In this document: positions 37,240-48,863 of the stretch, piece after piece
Position numbering within the stretch: the first letter of the stretch is position 1
Layout of the letters: the number at the start of each line of letters is the position of its first letter
NCBI RefSeq assembly: GCF_005503355.1
Contig: NZ_SCMK01000001.1
Location: forward strand, 1-64,000
Source: Sphingomonas sp. 1F27F7B
GTDB lineage: Bacteria > Pseudomonadota > Alphaproteobacteria > Sphingomonadales > Sphingomonadaceae
Length of the DNA stretch: 64,000 nucleotides
Direction: 5' to 3'
Notes under the pieces: generated by a model
What the model was told of the DNA's origin: nothing
The model's database searches: none
Seen by the model: the letters and a program-made list of their open reading frames with translations, nothing else
Position numbers and translations under genes: made by a program

Positions 37240-38818
37240 TGCCATCTTCCGGACTAGTCTGAGGACGCGTCATCCATATGCCGCTTGATCGTCGAGATCC
37301 TGTCTTCAAGCACAACGATTGGATGCTGGCCGAGCTTGGCGCGGGGGCGGCCATTGTATTTTTTCCGAAGTGCCTCCGGCGGGCTTTGCAATCTGCTGCT
37401 AGTCGGATCCTCTGGATCTCGAAAATGATTCCTAAATCCTGCCAGGACATGATTATTCCGCTTGAAATGATGCGGCTCGACCTCGTTGATGGCCTTGGCC
37501 ATGCTAAGCGCAGCACCAAGCCGTTTATGATCGACCACATCTGGAGATCGATCGCCGACGCGCTGGATCTTGTCGAACACACGGTGGGGAAGGGGGTTCT
37601 CCTCGAATAAAACCTCCAAGGTTCCCTCAAGGTCTAACGCCACTGTCACCCGTTTCCCTACCGCCTTCCGGCTCAGCGAGTTGTCCTCGAGGATAATCCT
37701 GAGCTTATTGAACGAAAGCGTGAGATCCTTAAAAACCTTTCGCTCGACCGTGTATGTAAGGAGACTGTTCAGGCTTTCATTCGGTTTTGGCAGGTGTGCA
37801 TTTTCGGGATTTGCTGGCACCCGCGCAAAACGCTTGTTGTGTTCGCGGCGATATTTTTCAGCGTAGATATTCGCTGCTTCCATCGTTGAAATATTGCGCA
37901 GCCTCAATTCCTTCACGAGCCGATCTTGCAGAGTGCGGTTTGCTCGTTCGACCCGCCCCTTCGCCTGCGGTGTTTTGGCGCAGATGACTTTGATGCCCAA
38001 TCGGCCGCACGCTCGCGCGAACTGTGTTGGCGTTCGCTCGCCCTCCGCAGTAGGATTCGTCGCGCGGAAAATGCTATGACGGTCTGAGAAGAGGGCGAGG
38101 GGACGGCCGAACCTGTCGATATAGGACTTAAGGCAGGACATGTAATTGTATGAGCTCTCATGCTCGACGAACCGTAAGAGTTTCAACTCGCTGGTGGCAT
38201 CATCGATGAAGACGAGCAGGCAACATTCGTCGCCGCGCTTTTCGAACCAGCGATGGTAGGATCCATCGACCTGGACGAGTTCCCCGATCCGGTCGCGTGG
38301 AGGACGGGGTGAAAAGATGCGCGGTTTCCGTCCGGCTCGATCAACCCAAAGCCCATCCTCCTTCATCCATCTCCGCAGCGTTTCAGCCGTGATCAGAATC
38401 TTATGGTTCTCTTTAAGCTTCTCGGCTGCGAGTGTTGGACCGAAATCGGCGTAAAATTCCCGCACTATCTCCATGACTTTTGCACGGTCCGAGTGCGGAT
38501 ATGCGCCATTTCGGTTTCCGAATTTCTTGGAGTCGAGGCCAGCAGCCCCGTGCTCCCTGTATCGATCGACAAGCCGGTAAGTTTGAGTGCGTTTCAGACC
38601 AAGCGACGTTCGAAGATCCGAGATCGAAATCTCCTTTGCAAGATAGGCCTTTATCGCTTTGATTTCATATGACTCTTCATCGATCTCGATATCGACGGGA
38701 GAATTCGAACTCATGATAAGCCTCCATTGCCGGGCCGCCCGTGCAGACGGCAGGAAAAGAGGCGAGTCCCATTTCGGTTGTGGAAAACGTGCCCCTTTCG
38801 CATGAGGGCTTACAGGCA
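37240..38818 (-). mobile_element. ISNCY-family insertion sequence, copy 1 (ends approximate)
   Basis: It contains one intact transposase gene. The right end is placed at 38818 because CTTACAGGCA at 38809-38818 recurs at nearly the same distance beyond the start of the second ISNCY copy (50473-50482). The left end near 37240 (TTGCC) is a guess from the same terminal pattern. Confidence 0.5.
37254..38714 (-). CDS. ISNCY-family transposase
   Basis: The ATG at 38714 has GGAGG upstream. The 486-residue protein has an N-terminal helix-turn-helix (ISDLRTSLGLKRTQTYRLVD) and an rve-type DDE domain: QVDGSYHRWF (D), ATSELKLLRFVEHES and the conserved segment KTPQAKGRVERANRTLQDRL (E). It is apparently intact and related to, but clearly different from, the copy at 48936. 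Confidence 0.85.
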   Translation of the reverse strand: MSSNSPVDIEIDEESYEIKAIKAYLAKEISISDLRTSLGLKRTQTYRLVDRYREHGAAGLDSKKFGNRNGAYPHSDRAKVMEIVREFYADFGPTLAAEKLKENHKILITAETLRRWMKEDGLWVDRAGRKPRIFSPRPPRDRIGELVQVDGSYHRWFEKRGDECCLLVFIDDATSELKLLRFVEHESSYNYMSCLKSYIDRFGRPLALFSDRHSIFRATNPTAEGERTPTQFARACGRLGIKVICAKTPQAKGRVERANRTLQDRLVKELRLRNISTMEAANIYAEKYRREHNKRFARVPANPENAHLPKPNESLNSLLTYTVERKVFKDLTLSFNKLRIILEDNSLSRKAVGKRVTVALDLEGTLEVLFEENPLPHRVFDKIQRVGDRSPDVVDHKRLGAALSMAKAINEVEPHHFKRNNHVLAGFRNHFRDPEDPTSSRLQSPPEALRKKYNGRPRAKLGQHPIVVLEDRISTIKRHMDDASSD

Positions 38819-39200
38819 ATGTTCCTGTCAGTTAGAGAAGACACGTTCTTCGCCAAGTAGACATGACACCGTCTGGTAGCAGCGGGGGCAGCGTGGAGCC
38901 ATCCAAACAGCGCAGCGCTGCCCCCGCTGATGCGATGAACTTGCGGCTCCTGCCCCCGGACCCGCTGCGCCAGCAGCGGGCTCGGTCACGCCAGTTTTCG
39001 AGCGCTCGAGCTTTCCCGAAACTCCGTCTCCGACGCCGCATTTCGGGAAAAGGCAATCGGGAACATATTTCGGGAAAATCAGCCCCGGACCCGCAAGGCG
39101 TAGCCGGTTTGCGACCCAGGATCTCGATCGCCGTTCCCAAACGAGACGGTGCCGGAGACGATCCTAACTTCGGAAAGCTTTCCTGTCCCCGTCACGGACC
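38819..39200. other. Gene-free structured region
   Basis: No coding potential is evident. It contains a perfect 14-bp inverted repeat (38880-38929), a second GC-rich hairpin near 38959-38980 (CCCGCTG/CAGCGGG), and a motif TTTCGGGAAAA twice (about 39040 and 39068) with an inverted form near 39011. It looks like remains of transposon ends or strong terminators behind the acetyl-CoA synthetase gene. Confidence 0.5.
38880..38929. repeat. Perfect 14-bp inverted repeat
   Basis: CAGCGGGGGCAGCG at 38880-38893 is exactly complementary to CGCTGCCCCCGCTG at 38916-38929, with a 22-base loop. No T-run follows on either strand. Confidence 0.7.
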
Positions 39201-41482
<2,282 letters not shown>

Positions 41483-41483
<1 letters not shown>

Positions 41484-42517
41484 TATACGGTCAGGTCGAG
41501 GACGACCCGCCCTTCGATCTGGCCCTGCCGCATACGGTCGAACACCGAGTTGATGTCTTCGAGACCGGCAGTCGAGATCGTCGCCTTTACCTTGCCGTCG
41601 CCAGCGAATTCGAGCGATTCCTGCAGGTCCAGCCTGGTGCCGACGATGGAGCCGCGTATGGTAATACCGTTCAGTACCATGCCGAAGATGTTGAGCGGGA
41701 AATCACCCGGCGGTAGGCCGTTAAGCGCGACGGTGCCGCCGCGCCCGATCATGCCGACCGCCTGTTCAAAGGCCTTTTCGCTCACCGCGGTCACCAGCGC
41801 GCCGCGCGCGCCTCCGCTGGTCAATCGCCTTACCGTCGTGGCGGGATCATTGTCCGTCCGTGCGTTGACCGTCTCCACCGCACCGAGCCTGCGGGCGAGG
41901 TCGAGTTTGGCGTCGTCGACGTCGACGGCGACCACCTTCATCCCCATGGCCACCGCATATTGTACCGCCATATGGCCGAGACCGCCGATGCCGGAGATGA
42001 CGACCGCATCGCCGGGCCGGGTATCGGTCATCTTCAGGCCCTTGTAGACCGTCACGCCCGCGCACAACACCGGCGCGATTTCGTTGAAGCCGACATTGTC
42101 CGGCAGGTGGCCGACATAATTGGGGTCGGCCAGCACGTAGTCGGCGAACCCGCCATTGACCGAATAGCCGGTGTTCAACTGGCTTTCGCACAGCGTCTCC
42201 CATCCACCGAGGCAGTGCGTGCAGTGACCGCAAGCGGTGTAGAGCCAAGGCACGCCGACCCGGTCGCCTTCCTTCACGTGGGTCACGCCCTTGCCCACAG
42301 CGGAGACAAAGCCCACGCCTTCGTGGCCCGGGATAAAGGGCGGCTCGGGCTTTACCGGCCAGTCGCCTTCTGCGGCGTGGAGGTCGGTGTGACACACACC
42401 GGAGGCCTGAATGGCAACCTGGATCATGCCGGGCTGGACCTCGGGAACCGGAACTTCCTCGATCCGCAGTGGCTCGCCAAAGGCGCGCACGACGGCGGCT
42501 TTCATGGTCTTGCTCAT
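41483..42517 (-). CDS. adhP: Zinc-dependent alcohol dehydrogenase (AdhP-like)
   Basis: The 344-residue medium-chain dehydrogenase has the catalytic zinc site [16 protein letters not shown] and GHEGVGFV, the structural zinc cysteines in [15 protein letters not shown], and the NAD-binding [13 protein letters not shown]. It likely oxidises ethanol or other primary alcohols to aldehydes. It lies between the aldehyde dehydrogenase and the Acs fusion, all on one strand. The gene symbol is by similarity to propanol-preferring AdhP. Confidence 0.85.
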
Positions 42518-42596
42518 GACATCTCTCCTGTAGTTTTATCGTTCGAAGGCCGGGCGGCGGGCGAAACTCCGCGTCGCCGTGCCCGGGCTGTTCGCC

Positions 42597-44120
42597 TCAG
42601 AAGAAGCCGAGCTTCTTCGGGCTGTAACTGACCAGCATGTTCTTGGTCTGCTGATAGTGGTCGAGCATCATGCGGTGGTTTTCGCGCCCGATGCCGGATT
42701 GCTTGTAGCCGCCGAACGCCGCGTGAGCGGGATAGGCATGGTAGCAATTGGTCCACACACGTCCCGCGCGGATCGCGCGGCCGAAGCGGTAGCAGGTGTT
42801 CGCATCCCGGCTCCACACGCCCGCGCCCAGGCCATAAAGCGTATCGTTGGCGATGTTCAGCGCCTCATCCTGGTCCTTGAAGGTGGTGACCGACAGGACC
42901 GGTCCGAAGATTTCCTCCTGAAAAATCCGCATCCGGTTATGGCCACGGAACACGGTGGGTTTTACATAGTAGCCGCCTGCAAGATCGCCTTCGAACCGGG
43001 CTGCCTCGCCGCCGGTCAGCAGTTCGGCGCCCTCCTGTTTGCCGATATCGATGTAGGATAGGATCTTCTGCTGCTGTTCGGATGATGCCTGCGCGCCGAT
43101 CATTGTCTCCAGATCGAGCGGATTGCCTGCCTTGATCGCCTCAACGCGCTGGATCGCGCGTTCCATGAAGCGGTCGTAAATGTTCTCATGCACCAGTGCC
43201 CGGCTTGGACAGGTGCATACCTCGCCTTGGTTGAGCGCGAACATCACTAGGCCCTCGATCGCCTTGTCGAGATAATCGTCGTCCTCGCGACATACGTCCT
43301 CGAAAAAGATGTTCGGACTTTTCCCGCCGAGCTCCAGCGTCACCGGGATCAGGTTCTCGCTGGCATATTGCATGATGAGCCGACCCGTCGTCGTCTCGCC
43401 CGTGAAGGCAATCTTCGCGATGCGGTTGCTGCTGGCGAGCGGCTTGCCGGCTTCCAAGCCGAAGCCGTTGACCACGTTGACCACCCCGGCGGGCAGCAGG
43501 TCGCCGATGATTTCCATCAGGACCATGATCGACGCCGGCGTCTGTTCGGCCGGTTTCAATACCACGCAATTGCCTGCCGCCAGTGCCGGTGCGAGTTTCC
43601 ACACCGCCATCAGGATCGGGAAGTTCCACGGAATAATCTGGCCGACCACGCCCAGTGGCTCATGGAAATGATAAGCGACCGTATCGTGATCGATCTCCGA
43701 GATACCGCCTTCCTGCGCGCGGATGCAGCCTGCGAAATAGCGGAAGTGATCGATCGCCAGCGGAATGTCCGCGGCCATTGTCTCGCGTAGCGGTTTTCCG
43801 TTGTCCCAGGTTTCCGCGATGGCGAGCTCGCGAAGATTTTCCTCCATCCGGTCCGCGATCCGATTGAGGATCAAGGCTCGCTCGCTAACGCTGGTGCGGC
43901 CCCAGGCCTCCTTCGCCGCATGCGCCGCATCCAGCGCGGCTTCGACATCGGCCGCCTGACTGCGTGCCACCTGACCAATGGATCTGCCGGTAATCGACGA
44001 GATGTTGTCGAAATAGCGCCCGTCCTTGGGCGCGGTCCACTTTCCGCCGATGAAGTTGTCGTAGCGTTCCGCGAACGGCACCGTCATCGAAGTGGCGGGG
44101 TTGGTCTGCATGTCCATCAC
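42597..44120 (-). CDS. NAD-dependent acetaldehyde/aldehyde dehydrogenase (ExaC/AcoD-like)
   Basis: The 507-residue protein has [20 protein letters not shown], the [10 protein letters not shown] cofactor loop, [16 protein letters not shown] with the general base Glu, and [14 protein letters not shown] with the nucleophile Cys. The C-terminus [15 protein letters not shown] is typical of the ExaC/AldB/AcoD group, which converts acetaldehyde to acetate. It is the first gene of the operon, preceded by a palindrome that a Fis-type regulator could bind. Confidence 0.88.
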   Translation of the reverse strand: MMDMQTNPATSMTVPFAERYDNFIGGKWTAPKDGRYFDNISSITGRSIGQVARSQAADVEAALDAAHAAKEAWGRTSVSERALILNRIADRMEENLRELAIAETWDNGKPLRETMAADIPLAIDHFRYFAGCIRAQEGGISEIDHDTVAYHFHEPLGVVGQIIPWNFPILMAVWKLAPALAAGNCVVLKPAEQTPASIMVLMEIIGDLLPAGVVNVVNGFGLEAGKPLASSNRIAKIAFTGETTTGRLIMQYASENLIPVTLELGGKSPNIFFEDVCREDDDYLDKAIEGLVMFALNQGEVCTCPSRALVHENIYDRFMERAIQRVEAIKAGNPLDLETMIGAQASSEQQQKILSYIDIGKQEGAELLTGGEAARFEGDLAGGYYVKPTVFRGHNRMRIFQEEIFGPVLSVTTFKDQDEALNIANDTLYGLGAGVWSRDANTCYRFGRAIRAGRVWTNCYHAYPAHAAFGGYKQSGIGRENHRMMLDHYQQTKNMLVSYSPKKLGFF

Positions 44121-44219
44121 GTCATCCTCTCGAAACCGCCGGATCCTTCCGGTCGCGAGGACGATAGTTCCGCGAGATGGCGGCGGTGCACAGGGACTGC
44201 CGGTTGATGGAATGGGTCG

Positions 44220-44241
44220 ATTGTCTCGCTATCGAGACAAT
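44220..44241. promoter_or_regulatory. Perfect palindrome, candidate regulator binding site
   Basis: ATTGTCTCG-CTAT-CGAGACAAT has 9-bp perfect arms and lies about 80-100 bases upstream of the aldehyde dehydrogenase start, between it and the regulator gene. That is the usual place for an upstream activating site. There is no T-run, so a terminator is less likely. Nearer the gene, at about 44187-44203 (minus strand), a GGCA...TGCA pair spaced GG-N10-GC resembles a sigma-54 promoter, but this is weak. Confidence 0.55.
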
Positions 44242-44257
44242 GGGGAGACCAGATATG

Positions 44258-45205
44258 TCAGCGACGCTGCAAACCTACCCTTTCCATTCGACGATAGAGA
44301 GTAGCTCGACCGATGCCGAGTTCCTTTGCCGCCTTGGTGGCGTTGCCGTCTGCCCGCGCCAGCGCGCGGCGCAAGAAAGCCCGTTCCGAGTCAGCGAACG
44401 AGGTGGCTTCTTCGCCACCGAGGATATTCGAAGCCGTGCGGCGGCCCCCGAGACACGCGTTGGTCAGTTTGAACCGATGCCTTGCAGCGAAGGTCGCGCC
44501 GATGACCAGATCGTCCCGATCAACGGCCAGCAAGGCTGCATCGCCGCCTGGCAGATTGGCATCGATGATCCGGTACGAGGCGAAATGCGCGCGAAAGATG
44601 CCGCTCTCGATCCGGCGAGCGGCATCCTGCACGATCTTCTGAACGAGCATTCCCATCGCGGCGCTGTGGTCGTAGCGGCAGTTCGAGATATCCAAGGCGC
44701 CGACAAGCTGGCCGGTCGCATCGCGCACCGGCGCATCCATGCAGCTTATGCCCGTATTCCGGCTGGCGAAGTGTTCATCTCGATGGATCGTGACCGGTCG
44801 ACCCTCGATCAGGCAGGTGCCGATCCCGTTCGTGCCTTCCCGGCTTTCGCTCCACACTCCGCCGGGCGTCAAGCCGATCCGATCGAAAAGCTCGCGGTCA
44901 CCCGCGAGGCTACGCGCTTCCAGAACGACACCGTCATTGTCCGACAGCATCACGGCGCAACCCGTGGCAGAGACGATCTGGAACAGCTGGTCGAGCAAGG
45001 GACGCGCGACCTCCAGCATCAACTCACAGCGTTGCCGCCGCTGAATCAGGTCACTTGCAGATACAAGATCTGGAACCCGATCGGCTCCTGCGTCGAGACC
45101 GTGCTTTAGGCCCGAACGACACCAGCTGGCAGCAACAAGCGAATGCGCGGCACTGGCTGAGCAATGCAGGACCTCTTCGACAACTGCTTCATGCCGATCC
45201 TTCAT
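44258..45205 (-). CDS. GAF-domain / Fis-type HTH regulator without AAA+ domain (AcoR-like)
   Basis: The start is set at the ATG at 45205 (MKDRHEAVVEEVLHCSASAA); longer frames run into IS sequence. The 315-residue protein begins like AcoR (SWCRSGLKHGLD), has a GAF sensor region (QLFQIVSATGCAVMLSDNDG to GTNGIGTCLIEGRPVTIHRD) and ends with an HTH_8/Fis helix-turn-helix (ATKAAKELGIGRATLYRRME). The central sigma-54-interacting ATPase of full-length AcoR is absent. It probably controls the adjacent ethanol-oxidation operon by binding the palindrome. Confidence 0.8.
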   Translation of the reverse strand: MKDRHEAVVEEVLHCSASAAHSLVAASWCRSGLKHGLDAGADRVPDLVSASDLIQRRQRCELMLEVARPLLDQLFQIVSATGCAVMLSDNDGVVLEARSLAGDRELFDRIGLTPGGVWSESREGTNGIGTCLIEGRPVTIHRDEHFASRNTGISCMDAPVRDATGQLVGALDISNCRYDHSAAMGMLVQKIVQDAARRIESGIFRAHFASYRIIDANLPGGDAALLAVDRDDLVIGATFAARHRFKLTNACLGGRRTASNILGGEEATSFADSERAFLRRALARADGNATKAAKELGIGRATLYRRMERVGLQRR

Positions 45206-45898
45206 CGCGCCGGGATACACGAAATGTCGCCAGTTGGCGAACCAATGCCGTAGTGTTCTGCATCCCGCCAGCGGCCTTTGGTGTGAAGAAAGGTATCCTT
45301 GCGTCGATAAATTGACATCACGCTGACCGGTCACCCTGCCTGCATCGTGCCATCCGGCAATTGCTTGCAGCCGCCCATCGGTTCGTCCGTCAGTCAGGAC
45401 AGGCCTGTTTTGGCTGACGGATGAGCAGATTGAGCGGCTGCGGCCGTTCTTTCCCAAGAGCCACGGCCGGCCGCGGGTGGACGACCGACGGGTTCTGAGC
45501 GGCATCGTCTTCGTCAACCGCAATGGGCTGCGCTGGCGAGATGCGCCCAGCGCCTATGGGCCACACAAGACGCTCTACAACCGGTGGAAGCGCTGGGGTG
45601 AGGCAGGCGTGTTCACGCGGATGATGGAAGGGCTGGCGGCGGCAGGCGCCGAGCCGAAGACGGTTATGATCGACGCCACCTACCTGAAGGCGCACCGCAC
45701 GGCATCGAGCCTGCGGGTAAAAAGGGGGGCCTTGGCCGCCTGATAGGCCGCACCAAGGGCGGCATGAACACCAAGCTCCATGCCGTAGCCGATGCGAACG
45801 GACGCCCCTTGAGCTTCTTTATGACCGCCGGGCAGGTCAGCGACTACACCGGTGCGGCCGCGTTGCTGGACGACCTGCCGAAGGCTCAGTGGCTGCTA

Positions 45899-45925
45899 GT
45901 GTTCCACACCTGACGTAAGGTTCCC
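45899..45925 (+). repeat. Left terminal inverted repeat of the IS630-type transposon
   Basis: Begins GTGTTCCACACCTGACG directly after the TA target and pairs with 48537-48563 (22/27 identical). Confidence 0.85.
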
Positions 45926-46044
45926 GCCCTTCCTGAGGTGCGCCCTTGGCTGCCGAGACGAAGGTCCGGGGTCAGCTATGCGGACCTTCCGGCTGCCAGG
46001 TTGTCGCGGAAACTTATGCTTCCACAAACTCCTTCGTCCCTTTG

Positions 46045-47211
46045 TTAGGCGTCGACCGCCGCGAGCGCGAGGTCGTTGATGCGTTGCACACGTTCGATAT
46101 GGCGCAGCCCTTCAATGAAGCCGGCAGACAGGAAGATGACCGTGAGATCACGCTCGGGGTCGATCATCCATGCCGTGGAGGCACCACCGACCGCCGCGAT
46201 ACTTTGCGGTGATGCGGTGTGCCCGGTCGCGTTCAGGATGTGCCCCCTCCCGCGGACATAACCACCGAGCAAGGTGAAGTGCGCCGGGAAATCGTCGAGG
46301 CCGCGCTCTTCGACCTCGAAGACGGTCGCATCGTTAATTAAGCCCGTTGCGTGGTCTTGCCGGGCGTAGTCGAAGAGCGCGGGCGAGAGAACGCGCTGAC
46401 CGTGCGCCGTCCCGCGCCCGCGGAAGACTTCTGTGAATCGAAAGACATCATTGATCGTAGAATACGCATTTCCGCTCGGCATTTCCGCTTCGCCGTCAAG
46501 GAATTCGTTAAAAAAGCGCAGAAGCATCGGTGTGGTAGGTCCCACATTCGCGTCAGTAAACGACACTGGAACTCGCCGAGGATCGTCGATCGCGCACGCG
46601 AAGCTGCTGTCCGCCATGCCCAACGGTGCAAACAAATCCTCTTGGGCTATGTGATTGAAGCCGCGCTTTTTCGGATCGGTATTGACGAGGATCTGGCCCA
46701 GCAGATCGTAGCCCAAGCCGGAGGTATAGAGGCATCTGGTGCCGGGCTTGTAGGCCGCAGGCAATGCGCTGATCGCGGCGGCTTTGACGGCGAGGTTGCC
46801 GACCTTGTCTAGGCCCAACGGAGGGGGGACGAGACCGAACGGCAGCCCCGCAGTGTGCGCCAGCAACTGTCGCAGGGTCGCCCGCTGCTTGCCCAGTGCG
46901 CCAAAGCCGGGAACGAGGTCCGCGATGCGTGTATCGAGGCCGAAACGGCCTTCATCAATTGCTTTGAGGACGAGCGTTGCGGTGTATGCCTTCGACATCG
47001 ACATGAGCAGGTATCGGTCGTCACCTGATGGAGCGCGACCCGGGGCCACCTTTCCGAAGCTCGCTTGATAAGCTACATGACCGTGGCGAGCGACAAGGAT
47101 CGAAGCACCAAAGTGCTTCCCGTTGTCGATGTCGGCCTGAATAGAGGCACCAAGCCGGGCGAGCGCATCCTTATTCAAACCAACCGAGGATGGAGTGGAA
47201 TCGGGGTTCAT
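46045..47211 (-). CDS. Beta-lactamase-family serine hydrolase (class C / EstB-like), transposon passenger
   Basis: The 388-residue protein has the SxxK nucleophile motif in YLLMSMSKAYTATLVLKAID, a YxS motif in YTSGLGYDLLG, and a C-terminal GGASTAWMIDPERDLTVIFL typical of the class C beta-lactamase/esterase/transpeptidase superfamily. No signal peptide is evident, which favours a cytoplasmic esterase over a periplasmic beta-lactamase. It is encoded downstream of the IS630 transposase on the same strand and inside the same terminal repeats. The substrate is unknown. Confidence 0.8.
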   Translation of the reverse strand: MNPDSTPSSVGLNKDALARLGASIQADIDNGKHFGASILVARHGHVAYQASFGKVAPGRAPSGDDRYLLMSMSKAYTATLVLKAIDEGRFGLDTRIADLVPGFGALGKQRATLRQLLAHTAGLPFGLVPPPLGLDKVGNLAVKAAAISALPAAYKPGTRCLYTSGLGYDLLGQILVNTDPKKRGFNHIAQEDLFAPLGMADSSFACAIDDPRRVPVSFTDANVGPTTPMLLRFFNEFLDGEAEMPSGNAYSTINDVFRFTEVFRGRGTAHGQRVLSPALFDYARQDHATGLINDATVFEVEERGLDDFPAHFTLLGGYVRGRGHILNATGHTASPQSIAAVGGASTAWMIDPERDLTVIFLSAGFIEGLRHIERVQRINDLALAAVDA

Positions 47212-47414
47212 TGAGGTGCTTACCTTTGATTATTGCAGGCCATAACTGTTGATTTCACCCAGAACTGAGCGACCTCTGATTGTAAACTTCCTCTCATGTT
47301 GAGGTCAATGCTGGGTTTGTCTCCTCCTTTTTCTTGGCTGCGGATGCCATCGCTGAACTTGCCTTGAAGCGGAAGCTATCGTTTCCGGCCTCTAGCGTTC
47401 TGAATCTGACGCTT

Positions 47415-48506
47415 CTACCTGTTTCCTCTGATTTCATCGAGTTTTTCCAGGGCGCGTCGCTCACGGGTGAGGATGTCGTCGGCCGTTTTGGTCCAGGTAA
47501 ACGGCTTGGGCTTTGTGTTGTGCTGCCCGAGGTAGTCGTAGATAGCGGCTTCCAGGTCGTCGACGCTGGAGTAACTGCCTCTTCGGATGCGTCTTGTGGT
47601 GATCTCGGCAAAGAAGCGTTCGACCATGTTCAGCCATGATGCGCTGGTCGGCGTGAAATGCAGCTTGAAACGTGGATGTTTCTCCAGCCATGCTCTGACC
47701 TCGGGTGTCTTGTGGGTGGCGTAGTTGTCGAGCACCAGATGGACATCGCGCGGTTTGAGGACAGCGCGGTCGATGCGGCGCAGAAAACGCAGGAACTCCT
47801 TGGCCCTGTGGCGCGGCAGGCATTCGCCGATGACCATGCCGGACTTTACATCGAGTGCTGCAAACAGCGTGGTCGTGCCGTGGCGCTTGTAATCGTGGGT
47901 CATCGTGGCCGCACGGCCCTTTTTGAGCGGCAGTCCCGGCTGGGTTCGGTCAAGCGCCTGAATTTGCGACTTTTCGTCAACGCAAAGCACGACAGCCCGC
48001 TCCGGCGGATCGAGGTAGAGCCCAACGATCTCGGTGACTTTTTCCTCGAACATCGGGTCGTTCGAAACCTTGAACCCGCGCGTCAGGTGCGGCTTCAGAC
48101 CAGCCTCAGACCAGATGCGCCCCACGCTCGACGGCGAAATCCCCATGACCTCGGCCATCGCGGCGCGGCTCCAGTGCGTGGCATTGGACGGCGTCTCCTG
48201 GACCGTCCTTGCGATGACTTTCAGGCGTATCTCCCGTGGCAAAGGTGGCACACGCGAAGGCCGGGTCTTGTCCCGCCTGAGGCCGGCCACGCCATCGACA
48301 AGATAGCGCTCTTGCCAACGCCAGACCGTGGGTTTGGACGTATCCGCGCGCCGCATGATCTCGTTGGTGCCGCAGCCATCTGCCGTCGCCAGAACGATCT
48401 CAGCACGCCAGACGACCTTGCGAGGCGTATTTCGGTCGGTGAGTAGTGCCTGAAGCTGCTCACGGTCAGTCGGGCAGAGGTATAGGCAAATGTCATCGCG
48501 TCTCAT
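47415..48506 (-). CDS. IS630-family transposase
   Basis: The start is put at MRRDDICLYLCPTDREQLQA (48506), because longer frames would begin inside the terminal repeat. The roughly 363-residue protein has the N-terminal HTH (GTNEIMRRADTSKPTVWRWQ) and the DDE triad in LCVDEKSQIQALD, VLDNYATHKTPEVRAWL and NMVERFFAEITT. It appears intact. It catalyses cut-and-paste transposition at TA sites. Confidence 0.9.
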   Translation of the reverse strand: MRRDDICLYLCPTDREQLQALLTDRNTPRKVVWRAEIVLATADGCGTNEIMRRADTSKPTVWRWQERYLVDGVAGLRRDKTRPSRVPPLPREIRLKVIARTVQETPSNATHWSRAAMAEVMGISPSSVGRIWSEAGLKPHLTRGFKVSNDPMFEEKVTEIVGLYLDPPERAVVLCVDEKSQIQALDRTQPGLPLKKGRAATMTHDYKRHGTTTLFAALDVKSGMVIGECLPRHRAKEFLRFLRRIDRAVLKPRDVHLVLDNYATHKTPEVRAWLEKHPRFKLHFTPTSASWLNMVERFFAEITTRRIRRGSYSSVDDLEAAIYDYLGQHNTKPKPFTWTKTADDILTRERRALEKLDEIRGNR

Positions 48507-48536
48507 GACGCCAGAATAGAACATCACGGCAATAAA

Positions 48537-48563
48537 GGGAATCATCCGTCAGGTGGTGAACAC
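48537..48563 (-). repeat. Right terminal inverted repeat of the IS630-type transposon
   Basis: On the minus strand it reads GTGTTCACCACCTGACG from the TA inward, matching the left repeat at 22 of 27 positions. Confidence 0.85.
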
Positions 48564-48863
48564 TAGGTGACCGCGGCTACGACGCCGACTGGTTCAGGGA
48601 TGCGCTCCAGGCCAAGGGCATCCAACCCTGCATCCCAGGGCGGCGGTCCCGCAACGAGCCGGTCAGGTACGACAAGCGCCGCTATCGGCGACGTCACCGC
48701 ATCGAGATCATGTTCGGCCGCCTCAAGGACTGGCGCCGCGTCGCAACCCGCTACGACCGCTGCCCGACCGTCTTCTTCTCCGCCATCGCCCTCGCTGCCA
48801 CCGTCATCTTCTGGCTGTAATCAACGAGTCCTGACCTTAAAGCATGATCGCGCGCTTGGTGGG

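Larger units (their letters stand above)
45897..48565 (-). mobile_element. IS630-family transposon carrying a serine hydrolase gene
   Basis: It is flanked by duplicated TA dinucleotides (45897-45898 and 48564-48565), the IS630-family target. Terminal inverted repeats lie at 45899-45925 and 48537-48563, with 22 of 27 positions identical (both begin GTGTTC and share CACCTGACG and TTCCC). Between them are the transposase and a beta-lactamase-family gene, both on the minus strand. I see no internal copy of the terminal repeat, so both genes appear to belong to one mobile unit of about 2.67 kb. Confidence 0.85.
45405..48820 (+). pseudogene. IS5-family transposase interrupted by an IS630-type transposon
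   Basis: The left part (to 45896) has LFWLTDEQIERLRPFFPKSH, SGIVFVNRNGLRWRDAP and the A5G6 run at about 45719-45729, where a -1 frameshift joins orfA to orfB (LIGRTKGGMNTKLHAV). The right part (48566-48820) continues DRGYDADWFRDALQ to FSAIALAATVIFWL. Removing 45897-48563 and keeping one TA restores the frame as QWLLGDRGYDADW. The right terminal repeat GTAATCAACGAGTCCTGACC is at 48817-48836. The 5' end, including the start codon, is missing. Confidence 0.9.

Noticed and set aside
38880..38980. Integron attC sites
   Set aside because: The inverted repeats lack the R/L core GTTRRRY pattern, and no integron integrase or cassette array is present.
44187..44203. Confident sigma-54 promoter for the aldehyde dehydrogenase operon
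   Set aside because: Only GG-N10-GC and a few flanking bases match, and the adjacent regulator lacks the ATPase needed to activate sigma-54.
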